A stretch of DNA of 64,000 nt, from positions 783,330 to 847,329 of the forward strand of contig JABBOT010000017.1 of NCBI GenBank assembly GCA_016165875.1, in the 5' to 3' direction. This DNA comes from Acanthopleura granulata. Taxonomy: Eukaryota > Mollusca > Polyplacophora > Chitonida > Chitonidae. Position numbers and translations under genes: made by a program. Every line of letters starts with the position of its first letter. Positions within the stretch are counted from its first letter, which is position 1. Below are positions 55,640 to 64,000 of the stretch, one piece after another. The notes below the pieces were generated by a model that made no database searches, had not been told where the DNA came from, and saw only the letters and a program-made list of their open reading frames with translations.

Positions 55640-56190
55640 GAGCACAATCATGCAGAAAGCTGTGAATGTGTTGTTCCTTTTTATATTAGGTTATACATGT
55701 ATAAATATATCCAAAACCATCGATGTCGTCTGAAGGCAGCAACTGCAAACATCTCCGGGGATGTTACAGATTATAATCCGAAGCCCTTTAAAGTAATGTT
55801 TTTGAAAGGATGCCAGTGGAAAATCTTCCTAACTAATGGTATTATATTTTGGGGAAGGCTAAATTTTCTCCCGGCTACAGCGTAAGTATGTTTTGTTTTG
55901 GACTTTAAAATAACATTGCCTTTCGGATCATACTCTTCGGCGTTCATGTCAAAGGGCGCTGAGTTTAGCTCGGTAGAAGAAATGATGTTTTTGGAAAAAA
56001 ATCAATATTGTAAAATGTTTTGAGAGTAAAGCAAGGTGGCATTTCGAGAGAAAAGGTTTCCGGGCTTGTAGTTAAGACAGGGGTGAGAGAGTACGTTTAC
56101 CGACAGAACTGCGATAACAATCAGGCTATGAGGTTTTGTGATACGAAAATTGGTGTTCTAAAAGTGTCCTTAATACCTCGAGCCAGTAGG
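55640..56190 (-). repeat. Segment J, copy 3, inverted
   Basis: Matches inverted J4 (63,040-63,500) almost block for block: TTCCTTTTTATAxTAG-TxATxCATGTATA, GGGGAAG-CxAAATTTTCTxCCGGC, TAGCATT-CTTTC, TTTAGCTCGxxAGAAGAA, AAGCAAGGTGxCATTTCGAGA and TTCCGGGC. The reverse complement follows J1 and J2. Confidence 0.65.
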
Positions 56191-56539
56191 TTTGTCAGTA
56201 CCTCTAGAAGGCCGTTGGTTTGCCCAGGGTGATCCTAGCGTACCGCAAGACGCGATAAGACGAAAGTCTGCATATTTTGTCTCCATCAGGTGTCATGTCT
56301 GGTACCTTGGCTCTATACATCCAACCACAATGTAAAAATTCTTGTAAAAGAATACTCTTTCTAATTCATTGGTGAAAAGCGTAACAAATGTGTACTACTG
56401 TGTGCACAAATGTAAACAAATGTAACGCGAGCTGAGAGCAATATCAGCAAGTAAATTGTGTAATTGACAAAGGCTTTGGTTTTCTTGCCTCTGTCATAGC
56501 TGTATTCTGATTTTACATGCCGATGTTTAAATTATGGTG
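56191..56539. other. J3-D5 spacer
   Basis: Nothing recognised. Confidence 0.35.
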
Positions 56540-57620
56540 TTGAGCGTGCCCGTTAACAACACGTTTTGAAATGAACTAACCAAGAAGTCATAAGCAATAT
56601 GCTTTTTAGATGAAATACAGAATCTCAGATCAGTTCCTTGTAAGAATCTAGGTGAGGAAGAGAACGTGCATTGAGGCTGATATGTTTGAAATTTGGGATG
56701 GTTTCTGTAATCTTGAAACAAGGAAATATATTTTTTACTGAAATATAAATGCTTTACTCCGTTCAACAACGTACTCAAACAATTTTCACGTGGATTTTGG
56801 CGGACCATCAAGTTGTGGAGGAAAACAGGGTACCCAGTGAAAGCCACTTTCCTTCGCCAGGTTTCAGTAATAAAATCCCAGATTCAAATCAAGTATGTTC
56901 TCATGTGATATTTTATTGGAACGAATGCTACGTTTGATCAACGTCATTTATCCTATAGCTATAATTTTTGAGGAGCTTGTGTTTGGAATTAAGTGCGTCA
57001 CGCCTATCTTGTGTTTGATACAGTATCCTCACAATGGCATGAATCTGTGGCCTGGAAGCACAAACTGCGACCAAAAGTAAGTCAATCACATTACTGGTCA
57101 GTACCTTGTGATATATTTGAAAGTAATGGACAGAGGCGATCATTTGCGGAACCTTTCTTGTTATTTTTAATCCATTAGTGTATAATCTTCAAAAAACGTA
57201 CTGTTATGGTATCTTTTCAGCAGAATCCAGTTATATTACATTATGCCTTCCATTGGCCCTCACATCTATCAGCCTTTCCGCCTCTCTGTGTTGTCTCGAA
57301 TATGTCTGCGTGAGTCATCGTCATGTGAAAGGAACAAAAGCGCGCGAAGCGTTGAGGTCATCCCAAACGTTGTCAGAACACTCGTTGTCAGAACACTCTC
57401 CAGGCTGCAGCGGTCTGTTGAACGCAGTCGAGCGTGATCTCCTCGCGAATAACCAACAAATACCGAACGCCTTTGATGTGGAAAAGAAATCAAATCCTTA
57501 TTGATCTACTCTGGGATATTTCTCCCCCGTGTAACAGTTCAGGGTTCTTATACACGTATGTATATTGTCTATGGAACAACCAGCAGTGTCTTGACTTTTA
57601 GAAGATTGTGTATTTCCCTT
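56540..57620 (-). repeat. Segment D, copy 5, inverted
   Basis: The reverse complement holds the full D chain from CAAGACACTGCTGGTTGTTCC and GAAATATCCCAGAGTAG through TTATTCGCGAGGAGATCACGC, GAGTGTTCTGACAAC, CCGCAAATGATCGCC (57,135-57,149), GGTCGCAGTTTGTGCTTCCAGGCC, AAGATAGGCGTGACGCACTTAATTC and GATAAATGACGTTGATCAAAC. It joins the 5' part seen in D1 and D2 with the 3' part seen in D3 and D4, so it is the most complete D copy. Confidence 0.65.
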
Positions 57621-57931
57621 CCCTGTAGACGTCTGGTGTTTTGTCATTAGCTTCCTTTCTCTGACAGGTTGCATAGATCTTGCTGCTAGCCTCCTTTATA
57701 TATACTGCAAAATACACTAAATATGTTGAATTCAATCAGTCAGTTTTTACCTTTCCCTGCATTGTGCACATATATGATGAAAGACTTCGTGCTGTATTTG
57801 AGGGCACAAATTTTCTAAAATCAATCAGACAAGCTAAGAACTCGTAACATCTATTAATCAATTCCAAGTTCAGTTTAACATCTACGGAAACTTTTTCGGT
57901 CAGCAAATGCAATGATAAACTATGTGAAGGT
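57621..57931. other. Spacer before SINE
   Basis: Nothing recognised. Confidence 0.35.
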
Positions 57932-58117
57932 TGTAACCATGTAATTTATTTATTTATTTGATTGGTGTTTTACGCCGTACTCAAGGATATTTCACTTATA
58001 CGACAGCGGCCAGCATTATGGTGGGAGGAAACCAGGCAGAGCCCGGTGGAAACACACGACCATCCGCAGGTTGCTGGCAGACCTTTCCAAGTACGGCCGG
58101 AGGTGTAGCCATGTAAT
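57932..58117 (-). mobile_element. 5'-truncated SINE with target-site duplication
   Basis: The SINE tail and core (about 57,946-58,103) run ATTTATTTATTTGATTGGTG, TTTTACGCCGTACTCAAGG, TTTCACTTATACGACAGCGG, CCAGCATTATGGTGGGAGG, CATCCGCAGGTTGCTGGCAG and GTACGGCCGGAGG, and stop before the B box. The pol III head is absent. On both sides lies a 14-bp duplication with one difference: tgtaaccatgtaat at 57,932-57,945 and tgtagccatgtaat at 58,104-58,117. The sequence is the least diverged SINE here. A missing 5' end with intact duplications means it inserted in truncated form. Confidence 0.85.
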
Positions 58118-58256
58118 GGTTGAGTCAAAATTTCAGTTCAGATATGTTTTACTGGAAATGCATCTATGAACTGTCACACCAGGAATTTACGTCCTAATCT
58201 TTAGTGGATGTCAAAAATATTATAAAGGAGAATCTGGAGATGCTCGCGCAACAGAA

Positions 58257-58337
58257 AGATATATATATATATGTATATATTTATATATATATATATTTAT
58301 ATATATATTTATGTATTAGTATTTTGGGTACATATTT

Positions 58338-58403
<66 letters not shown>
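58257..58403. repeat. (TA)n microsatellite
   Basis: An impure TA/TTTA stretch followed by a pure TA run at about 58,341-58,402. The open frame 58,204-58,503 (repeating Y-I) is produced by it and is not a gene. Confidence 0.95.
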
Positions 58404-58405
<2 letters not shown>

Positions 58406-59139
58406 GCAAAACAAGTTTTGCTGTGAAGGCATTATACTTTTACTATTTAGTGTCATGCTTAATTAAGCTCTATTTGTACACAGACCCAAATCCTCTAAGC
58501 TGATTTCTATGTTTACATTTACCAGGCAACGTCTACGTGTTGCTAAACTACCTGACTGTATACATGTCTATATATAAGTTTTTTGTGACTGTTTGATTGC
58601 ACCATTTTGAAAAGCCTGGAAAAAAATACGTGTTAATGGTTTAAATACAAGCATGATGTTATTTTAGTCACCCGAGTGGCTCATCGCACACTGCACTAGC
58701 TTCAGCGAGAAAGTCATTCTCCTGGATATACCACACGCAAGAACTTTCCTGTATGTTATGTATGTATAATGAGGCCTGGTATCCCAACATTAGCTCAGTG
58801 AACTAGGTAGAAGTTGGATTCGATCAGTCACGTATCAACTATCCATCCATTGTGGAAGCAAATAAATGAAATAAATGTTATCACAAACATAACTACGAGT
58901 AAACATGATTCATATCCGCCAGAATAGGATCTGGCTCTGTATGGAAACGTTATGTCATGTACAGTTTAAAATACTTCTACTTCAAAGAGGGAATGGTCGT
59001 CCAGGAAAGTCAAATGACAGAGTATGCCTCAGTTAGATGAAATTATCAGATTAACACACCACGAGCAGACTCGTTATGTTGTGGAAAGCAATACAAGCAA
59101 AACCATGGCGCTTCAAAGGTTAGTATTATCAGATTGTTT
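58404..59139. other. Noncoding stretch
   Basis: Nothing recognised. Segment B, expected between A and D, is not visible here on the minus strand. Confidence 0.4.
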
Positions 59140-59405
59140 TAACGGACCCTGTCCTCTGAGTTTACACGGGGTTAAGCCAGTTACATAGAACGACAGCTAA
59201 AAGCGATTCCTAATTGCTGGAATTCGCCCCAACATAGGGGTAAGTTAATTTGGTCTTCAAAGCCTAGAGGCCCTCCTGCAATAGACCCTTGCCTGTTTTC
59301 CCGCAATCTGCTATACAATGGCTGGCAATAGGCGTATGACCTCTGACCAGGCTCCAGAAGGCTGATGGATTCGGAAACCTTGTCTGACGGCATCCAGTAG
59401 AGAAG
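59140..59405 (-). repeat. Segment A, copy 4, inverted
   Basis: The reverse complement reads CTTCTGGAGCCTGGTCAGAGGTCATACGCC, GCCAGCCATTGTAxAGCAG, GGCAAGGGTCTATTGCAGGAGGGCC, GCTTTGAAGACCAAATTAACTTACC and CAATTAGGAATCGCTTTxAGC. It is the same as A1 and A3 in order and about 75-80% alike. Confidence 0.65.
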
Positions 59406-59734
59406 GGAGATGAATCCGAGATTCAAAGGTATGACACAAAGGCTATTCGTGGAAGGGGCTGGTGTAGGACAGTGTCTTCGATGCAAGATATATTTGCTGC
59501 CAAAGTGTCTTCGCTTCTCTTGTAAGCCTTTTTTTCTTGGTAATACCCGTCTACGTGACTGGCATATACTGCAGAGGATTTAAAGGTCCACTCCGCCGTC
59601 TGAGGGTTCAGGGATAGACAGTTCAGCTCGATGAGGAGGGTAAGTATAGAGTTAATAGTCAAGATTATCAGCTGTCAATCGAACTCCTGCCAACAATGTC
59701 TGCAAAACTTACTTGGGTTCGTGGGATAAACAGA
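59406..59734. other. Spacer
   Basis: Open minus-strand frames, no features. Nothing recognised. Confidence 0.35.
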
Positions 59735-60030
59735 GAATGAATGAATGATTATGGATTAACGCCACATTGGCAATATTTCAGCCATATATGGCGAGATAAA
59801 CCAGAGAAAATGCATACATAAAACATTATGAACACAAAACATGAAAGGAATGCTTTGTCCAGATCCACTAACATACCAAGGAGAAAACCCATCAGTTAAC
59901 TTTCATTTTGAACCGGCGGACTAATACACGTGATAAGGCTACTGAAAAACCTTTCCTCAGACAAACTCTCATCCACACCTCTCCTGTGTTCTGGTCACTT
60001 CATGTTCTACCACTCAGCCCTCTGCTAGAT
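59735..60030 (-). mobile_element. Second SINE family, degenerate
   Basis: A (GAAT)n run at 59,736-59,748 is followed by ATTATGGATTAACGCCACATTGGCAATATTTCAGCCATA, a tail seen in many molluscan interspersed repeats. At the other end (60,000-60,024) the minus strand reads GCAGAGGGCTGAGTGGTAGAACATGA, which looks like a tRNA A-box region. Length and order fit a tRNA-headed SINE of about 290 bases on the minus strand. The B box is not clear. Confidence 0.5.
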
Positions 60031-60129
60031 AAATTATGAACATGCATCAACATTTATCAGCAGGATACATACATTAACCTTATGAAATAATCTGTTGACC
60101 GAAGACACATCTTTTGTGTACTACGGAAT

Positions 60130-60320
60130 GTCTGAAACAAACGTGGCGCCGGACATGAAGCTACACCAAGACGGACATAAAGGCCTGGTGGGCCTTCCGG
60201 TCTTGACGATAGCACGATTACCCGGCACTGTCTGCTTCACTGGCCTTTGACTGGGTGTAAGTTGTGATCCCGGAATTTGCAGAATTACTGAGTGTTTCTA
60301 GCCGCAATTTTCCACCTACA
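60130..60320 (-). repeat. Segment F, copy 4, inverted
   Basis: The reverse complement carries TAGAAACACTCAGTAATTCTGCAAATTCCGGGATC, CACTTACACCCAGTCAAAGGCCAGTGAAGCAGACAGTGCCGGGTAATCGTGC, AAGACCGGAAGG and CCGTCTTGGTGTAGCTTCATGTCCG. It agrees best with F1. Confidence 0.6.
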
Positions 60321-60719
60321 TACGAATGGAATTGCCGCCTAGCGAAGATGTAACTGAAGAAAACGAGGAAAAGTCTAGGTAATTGTTTGTTAAATTGTGA
60401 CACGCATTGTAAATTCGACATAGGGTAGCGGTATAACAACTGTTGCAAATGGCATTCTACCAAACATATCGTTTGATACATCCAAAAAAAAAGTGGTCTC
60501 GGGTATGTCCCATACATCCGGTAATAAAGTCACATCATGTAAGTCCAGAGTTGAAATGGTAACCAAATATTTTCTGATACATTCTTTTATACATTTCCTA
60601 TGGAACTTTTTACTTTAGATAATTACAATAATACATCATTCTTGATAAATTAATTTAGCTCTTAGAAAAATATTTTTAAGCAGAAGTAAACTTTTCTACC
60701 TGTCACTCATTTTCTCATT
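60321..60719. other. F4-E4 spacer
   Basis: The length (about 400 bases) is similar to the other E-F spacers. Nothing else recognised. Confidence 0.35.
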
Positions 60720-61055
60720 TTAATTCAATTTAGCGACCACCTCTTGCCAAGGACACATCGATATGCCATTGGCGGGTCAACCCGATATCTCATCGTGCCA
60801 GCATCAACTGACAAGTTTGGTGCTATCTCGCTAAGGTTGCCTCACTGAGGAAGAGAATGGAGAGAAAAAACCGCAAGTGATAAACGGAAATGGCAAATGC
60901 CGAGTGAGTTGATCTGTTTTGGAATAAATCATGGTAGCAATGATCAATATGAAGTGAACTCCACTTGGCTTGTGTCGGGTGCCATATTGACTCAGTCACG
61001 TGATTTGTGTCACTTGTATCGGCCGTGATTGGTTCATGACATGATATGGTTGTTC
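60720..61055 (-). repeat. Segment E, copy 4, inverted
   Basis: The reverse complement gives CGGCCGATACAAGTGACACAAATCACGTGACTGAGTCAATATGGC, GGAGTTCACTTCATATTGATCATTGCTACCATGATTTATTCC, GGCATTTGCC, TTGCGGTTTTTTCTCTCCATTC and GGGTTGACCCGCCAATGGCATATCGATG. Most similar to E3. Confidence 0.65.
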
Positions 61056-61116
61056 AAATCAAAAAACTTTATTTTTGTTTCAACAATAAAGAAAGAGATC
61101 TGTAGAGAATTTTTTG

Positions 61117-61134
61117 GCGGGGGGGGGGGGGGGG
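61117..61134 (+). repeat. Poly-G tract
   Basis: GGCG followed by 16 G. Confidence 0.95.
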
Positions 61135-61385
61135 CTCAGGGGACAGAAGCATTGAGATATACATCCGGAACAAGTCATGTTCTGAGACACAGCTTCAATC
61201 ATTTATACCGCAGGACTTGATGGGGTCCGTACGTTCATGGAATGGGACGAAATGAACATGGGGGCATTTGTCGTGTATTCTCGCATTAATAGCGATACTT
61301 GAATTAACAGTTTAATACAAACACATATACACTCATATGTTATATGGTTTAAGCTTTTACATAAGAATTGCAGAAAAATGTATTT
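61135..61385. other. Spacer
   Basis: Nothing recognised. Confidence 0.35.
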
Positions 61386-61677
61386 TTGGACGATTTGATT
61401 TATTCATTTAATTATTTTATTGGTGTCTTACGCCGTACTCAAGGATATTTCACTTATACGACGGTGGCCAGCATTATGGTGGAAGGAAACAGGGCACAGT
61501 CCGGTGGAAACGCACCACCATCTGGAGGTTGCTGGCAGACCTTCCCACGTACGGCCCTAGACAGAACCAACATGAGCTGGACTTGAACTCAGTGACGGCA
61601 TTGGTGGAAGGCTTCTGGGTCATTGCTCTGTGCTAGCGCGCTAACCGACTGAACCACGTAGGCCCCTTCGACGATTT
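61386..61677 (-). mobile_element. Full-length tRNA-derived SINE with target-site duplication
   Basis: The plus strand runs from the AT tail (TTTATTGGTGTCTTACGCCGTACTC) through the core to the reversed B box 'acttgaactca' (about 61,581-61,591) and the reversed A-box end CGCGCTAACCGACTGAACCACGTAGGCCCC (61,637-61,666). The minus strand thus begins GGGGCCTACGTGGTTCAG. The flanks are ttggacgattt (61,386-61,396) and ttcgacgattt (61,667-61,677), an 11-bp duplication with one difference. It is the reference copy for this family in the window, lying between inverted K6 and E4. Confidence 0.85.
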
Positions 61678-61689
61678 AACGATTTAGTT

Positions 61690-62480
61690 AAGTGTCATAC
61701 CCCGCCTTACCGTCTGATCATCTTTCCAGCAGAGCGGACAAGTGGAGGAAAAAACCTGAGCATCGCAGTATTCGGAAATTTCTGATCATTTTCTCTGGCA
61801 GTAGTTTACAGTGGGAAAAGTCGATTGCTGATATCATCTGCTGCCAGTCCGTGTTGGAATAATATAAAGTAATTGTTACTGAAACAGACGACGTGCCATC
61901 AGCTCGTAAAACTGAATGATGGGAGGAAAACACATACTGGTGTAAATTTCGTTTCACGGCGTCAGCGAGAGGGATGGGTCTCCAAAAATATGAAAGGCCG
62001 TTATCGCCTTCAAGAAATATAACGCCCATGCGTCGTGATGAGCAGGGAGTGTGAAAGCAATCAATGCGAGTTTCATCTTATTGCGGCGTGATCAAAGGGC
62101 GTGCTTAGAGGGCGTCACGTAAGCTCGGATACCCCGGGAGACTTTCGTATTGCCCTTCTAGGCACAAAGCTGAGAGGTATTGTATCTAGATCGTTTAGCC
62201 TGACACCTCTTATAAATCTGTAGCTCACCCTACAACAAGCGTTTGGAATCCAGTGGAGGGGATCCGGTGAAAATTAATAAAATAAAAACAAGAGGAGGCC
62301 AGTGGTCGGGAAATTTGATGACTTTGGCATCTGCTGAAAAGATCATGAAAACAGTGTGCACATTTTTATCTTAATTTAGATTTGGACACCCTGGGTTGAG
62401 GTAACCTACTGCCCGATGCAACCGGAACTGAGTCTACCATCTTCCACAAGGAGATACAGAAAAGCTTAAAATTGGGTCCA
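61690..62480 (-). repeat. Segment K, copy 6, inverted
   Basis: The reverse complement holds TATTCTAATGGACCCAATTTT, CAGGGTGTCCAAATCTAAATTAAGATAAA, TTTTCATGATCTTTTCAGCAGATGCCAAAGTCATCAAATT, TTGATTGCTTTCACACTCCCTGC, GGCGATAACGGCCTTTCATATTTTTGGAGACCCATCCCTCTC, GATGGCACGTCGTCTG, and CAGATGATATCAGCAATCGACTTTTCCCACTG. Nearly full length; it parallels K2. Confidence 0.65.
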
Positions 62481-63039
62481 TTAGAATATCCAAGTATTGA
62501 ATGAAAAACAAAACTTGCGAAATCCTGAACTCTAACATGTGCCCAATGACCAATATCTAATCAGAAAAATGCGAGAGTTAGCTCATTCCTTGGTAAAAGG
62601 CACACTTGTCTTGTAATTTCCAAAAGAAGAGTCCGTAATTAAAGCACACAACGAATTGCAAAAATACCTTTGTAAAATACGGATTTTTTTTAGAAGTGAC
62701 ACAGTTGCTTTTCTTCCCCTCCCCCGCACTCAAATGACCAAATAAACCTGGCAGCCAACTGCTGTGGTTAGGGGTAGCGATTAGAATAGCAGACTTCCGA
62801 TGTAAAACGTTTGTAAGATTTGAGATAAAATATGGAACAAAATTTTTCAGAAAGCGACATCCAAACATATTAGATTTGCAAAGAACTTTACAGAGACTAC
62901 AAAAAATGGACAAAAACGTACTCATCAGGTGTTTTCAGCGAAAAGCTGAATTCTTTCGTGATCTTTTTGTAAACTAAGTTTGTCTTGTTTCCTTAGACAA
63001 TCTCAGGTTGTGTATATAATCATGTAGATATCTGAGAAT
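62481..63039. other. K6-J4 spacer
   Basis: The minus strand has a 115-codon open frame (62,578-62,925) with no recognisable domain. Nothing else seen. Confidence 0.35.
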
Positions 63040-63500
63040 GCGTTTCATTATTCCTTTTTATACTAGATAATGCATGTATATACAGTTTGCAGTAAAGAAT
63101 TCAAACCATCCCCAGTATGTGACAAAATCAAGCACCAACTCTTCTTTAGTACTAGTGATATACTTTAGGGGAAGCCAAATTTTCTTCCGGCCAATGCTTA
63201 TAAACTATGTTCCGTAAAGTAGCATTATCTTTCAGAAGATAATCTTCTCCGTTTAGAGAAAAGGAAGTTGATAAGTTTAGCTCGCCAGAAGAAGTACTGT
63301 TTTAAAAAAAATGTTTAATATTTTAAAATGCTTTGGCATAAAAGCAAGGTGACATTTCGAGACGAAGGGGCTTTCGGGCATGGGATTAATACAGGAGTCA
63401 GCGTGTGCGTTTGCCAACACGACTGCGCTATAAGACTGTGTGGTTGTGTGTCAGGAAATTCAATGTTCTGAAAAGGTCTATACTGTCTGGAAAAGATGAT
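63040..63500 (-). repeat. Segment J, copy 4, inverted
   Basis: See J3 for the shared blocks. Here GGGGAAGCCAAATTTTCTTCCGGCC is at about 63,169, AAGCAAGGTGACATTTCGAGACGAAGG at about 63,342 and GTTTGCCAACACGACTGCGCTATAAGACTGTG at about 63,409. It sits next to D6, as J3 sits next to D5. Confidence 0.65.
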
Positions 63501-63556
63501 CATTTCATGGCCCGTTTGTCTAAAGCGTTACTCTAACCACAGCCAGGATGTCACAT

Positions 63557-63660
63557 TCCGTGCTCAGGAATTTTTCACCTGTGAAAGAGAAAACCAATGT
63601 CCTTCACCTCCGTGCTCAGGAATTTTTCACCTGTGAAAGAGAAAACCAATGTCCTTCACC
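63557..63660 (+). repeat. 52-bp tandem duplication, identical units
   Basis: 63,557-63,608 and 63,609-63,660 are identical. It lies between J4 and D6. The absence of differences marks it as recent (or kept identical). Confidence 0.95.
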
Positions 63661-63699
63661 TCGAAACAGACTTAGTCGCAAAACAAGGTCTTTTGTTAC

Positions 63700-64000
63700 T
63701 TCTCCTAATTAGCGTCCCAGATTCGAATTAAGTGTCTTCAACCCCATGTTTTATTGGAAGAAGAGTTATGTTTAACCAACGTCATTTAACCTATTCCTTC
63801 CTGTGGTCATGAGCTGATGTTTGAAATGAACTGTGTGACGCAATTCTCGTAATTTAGAAACTATGCAAGCAACAACATAAGTCTGAGTCTTGACACTTAA
63901 ATTGCGACCAAATGTAAGTCAATCACATTGCCTCTCGCTACAACATGGTATAATGTATATTAATTACCATCTTGTTATTTTCAACCCATTTGTGTTTAAC
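63700..64000 (-). repeat. Segment D, copy 6, inverted, cut by the window edge
   Basis: The reverse complement reads GGTTGAAAATAACAAGATGGTAAT, GCAATGTGATTGACTTACATTTGGTCGCAATTTAAGTGTCAAGACTC, GCGTCACACAGTTCATTTCAAACATCAGCTCAT, AAATGACGTTGGTTAAACATA, and CTTAATTCGAATCTGGGACGCTAATTAG. It matches D4 and D5 and continues beyond 64,000. Confidence 0.6.

Noticed and set aside
58204..58503. 99-codon plus-strand frame with Tyr-Ile repeats
   Set aside because: It is translated (TA)n microsatellite.
1..64000. CRISPR arrays, bacterial operons or phage genes
   Set aside because: No equally spaced identical repeats with unique spacers, no dense coding, and SINEs and repeat decay typical of an animal genome.

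Overview
The window looks like eukaryotic nuclear DNA from a mollusc (gastropod or bivalve). Three things support this: several copies of a tRNA-headed SINE with a core and AT tail typical of molluscan genomes, a second molluscan-type SINE fragment with a GAAT-repeat tail, and the absence of operons, ribosome-binding sites or long reading frames. I see no intact, recognisable protein-coding gene. The only reading frames I can assign to a family are two dead transposon remnants: a Harbinger-type transposase N-terminus near 36.4 kb and the C-terminal part of a non-LTR retrotransposon reverse transcriptase at 49.5-50.3 kb. Assignments rest on reading and aligning by eye, so segment ends are approximate, usually to within about 50 bases.

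The main structure is a set of long diverged repeats that recur in a fixed order. I name the segments A, B, C, D, J, K, L, M, N, E, F, I, G, H and P. From 1 to about 36 kb on the plus strand the order is A-B-C-D-E-F-G-H (unit 1, about 40-7,830); B-C-D-E-F-I-G (unit 2, about 8,195-14,345); A-B-D-J-K-L-M-N-K-L-M-N-K-E-F-I-G-H (unit 3, about 14,640-31,440); and A-B-C-D-J-P (unit 4, about 31,960-36,240). Units join head to tail (H or G runs into A or B), so this reads as a large, decayed tandem array with a 6-8 kb period, not scattered insertions. Inside unit 3 there is a shorter cycle, K-L-M-N-K-L-M-N-K.

From about 54.1 kb to the right edge the same segments return on the minus strand. Read rightwards they run P, J, D, A, F, E, K, J, D, which mirrors 36.2 to 26 kb read leftwards (P, J, D, B/A, H/G/I, F, E, K). 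The window therefore holds a large inverted duplication with arms of roughly 8-10 kb around an 18 kb centre. The centre (36.3-54.1 kb) contains the Harbinger remnant, SINEs, a local tandem duplication at 38 kb, minisatellites, AGGTCA-rich DNA at 44-46 kb, L and K in minus orientation, the LINE remnant, and M-N-K in plus orientation.

Younger events sit on top of this: SINE insertions (two with visible target-site duplications), a B element inserted cleanly into J at 34.8-35.3 kb, a (TA)n microsatellite at 58.3 kb, poly-G tracts, and several short tandem duplications, including a 52-bp pair at 63.6 kb with identical copies. Two short frames with signal-peptide-like starts (24.5-24.9 kb and 28.7-29.0 kb) are the only hints of possible host coding sequence, and both are weak.
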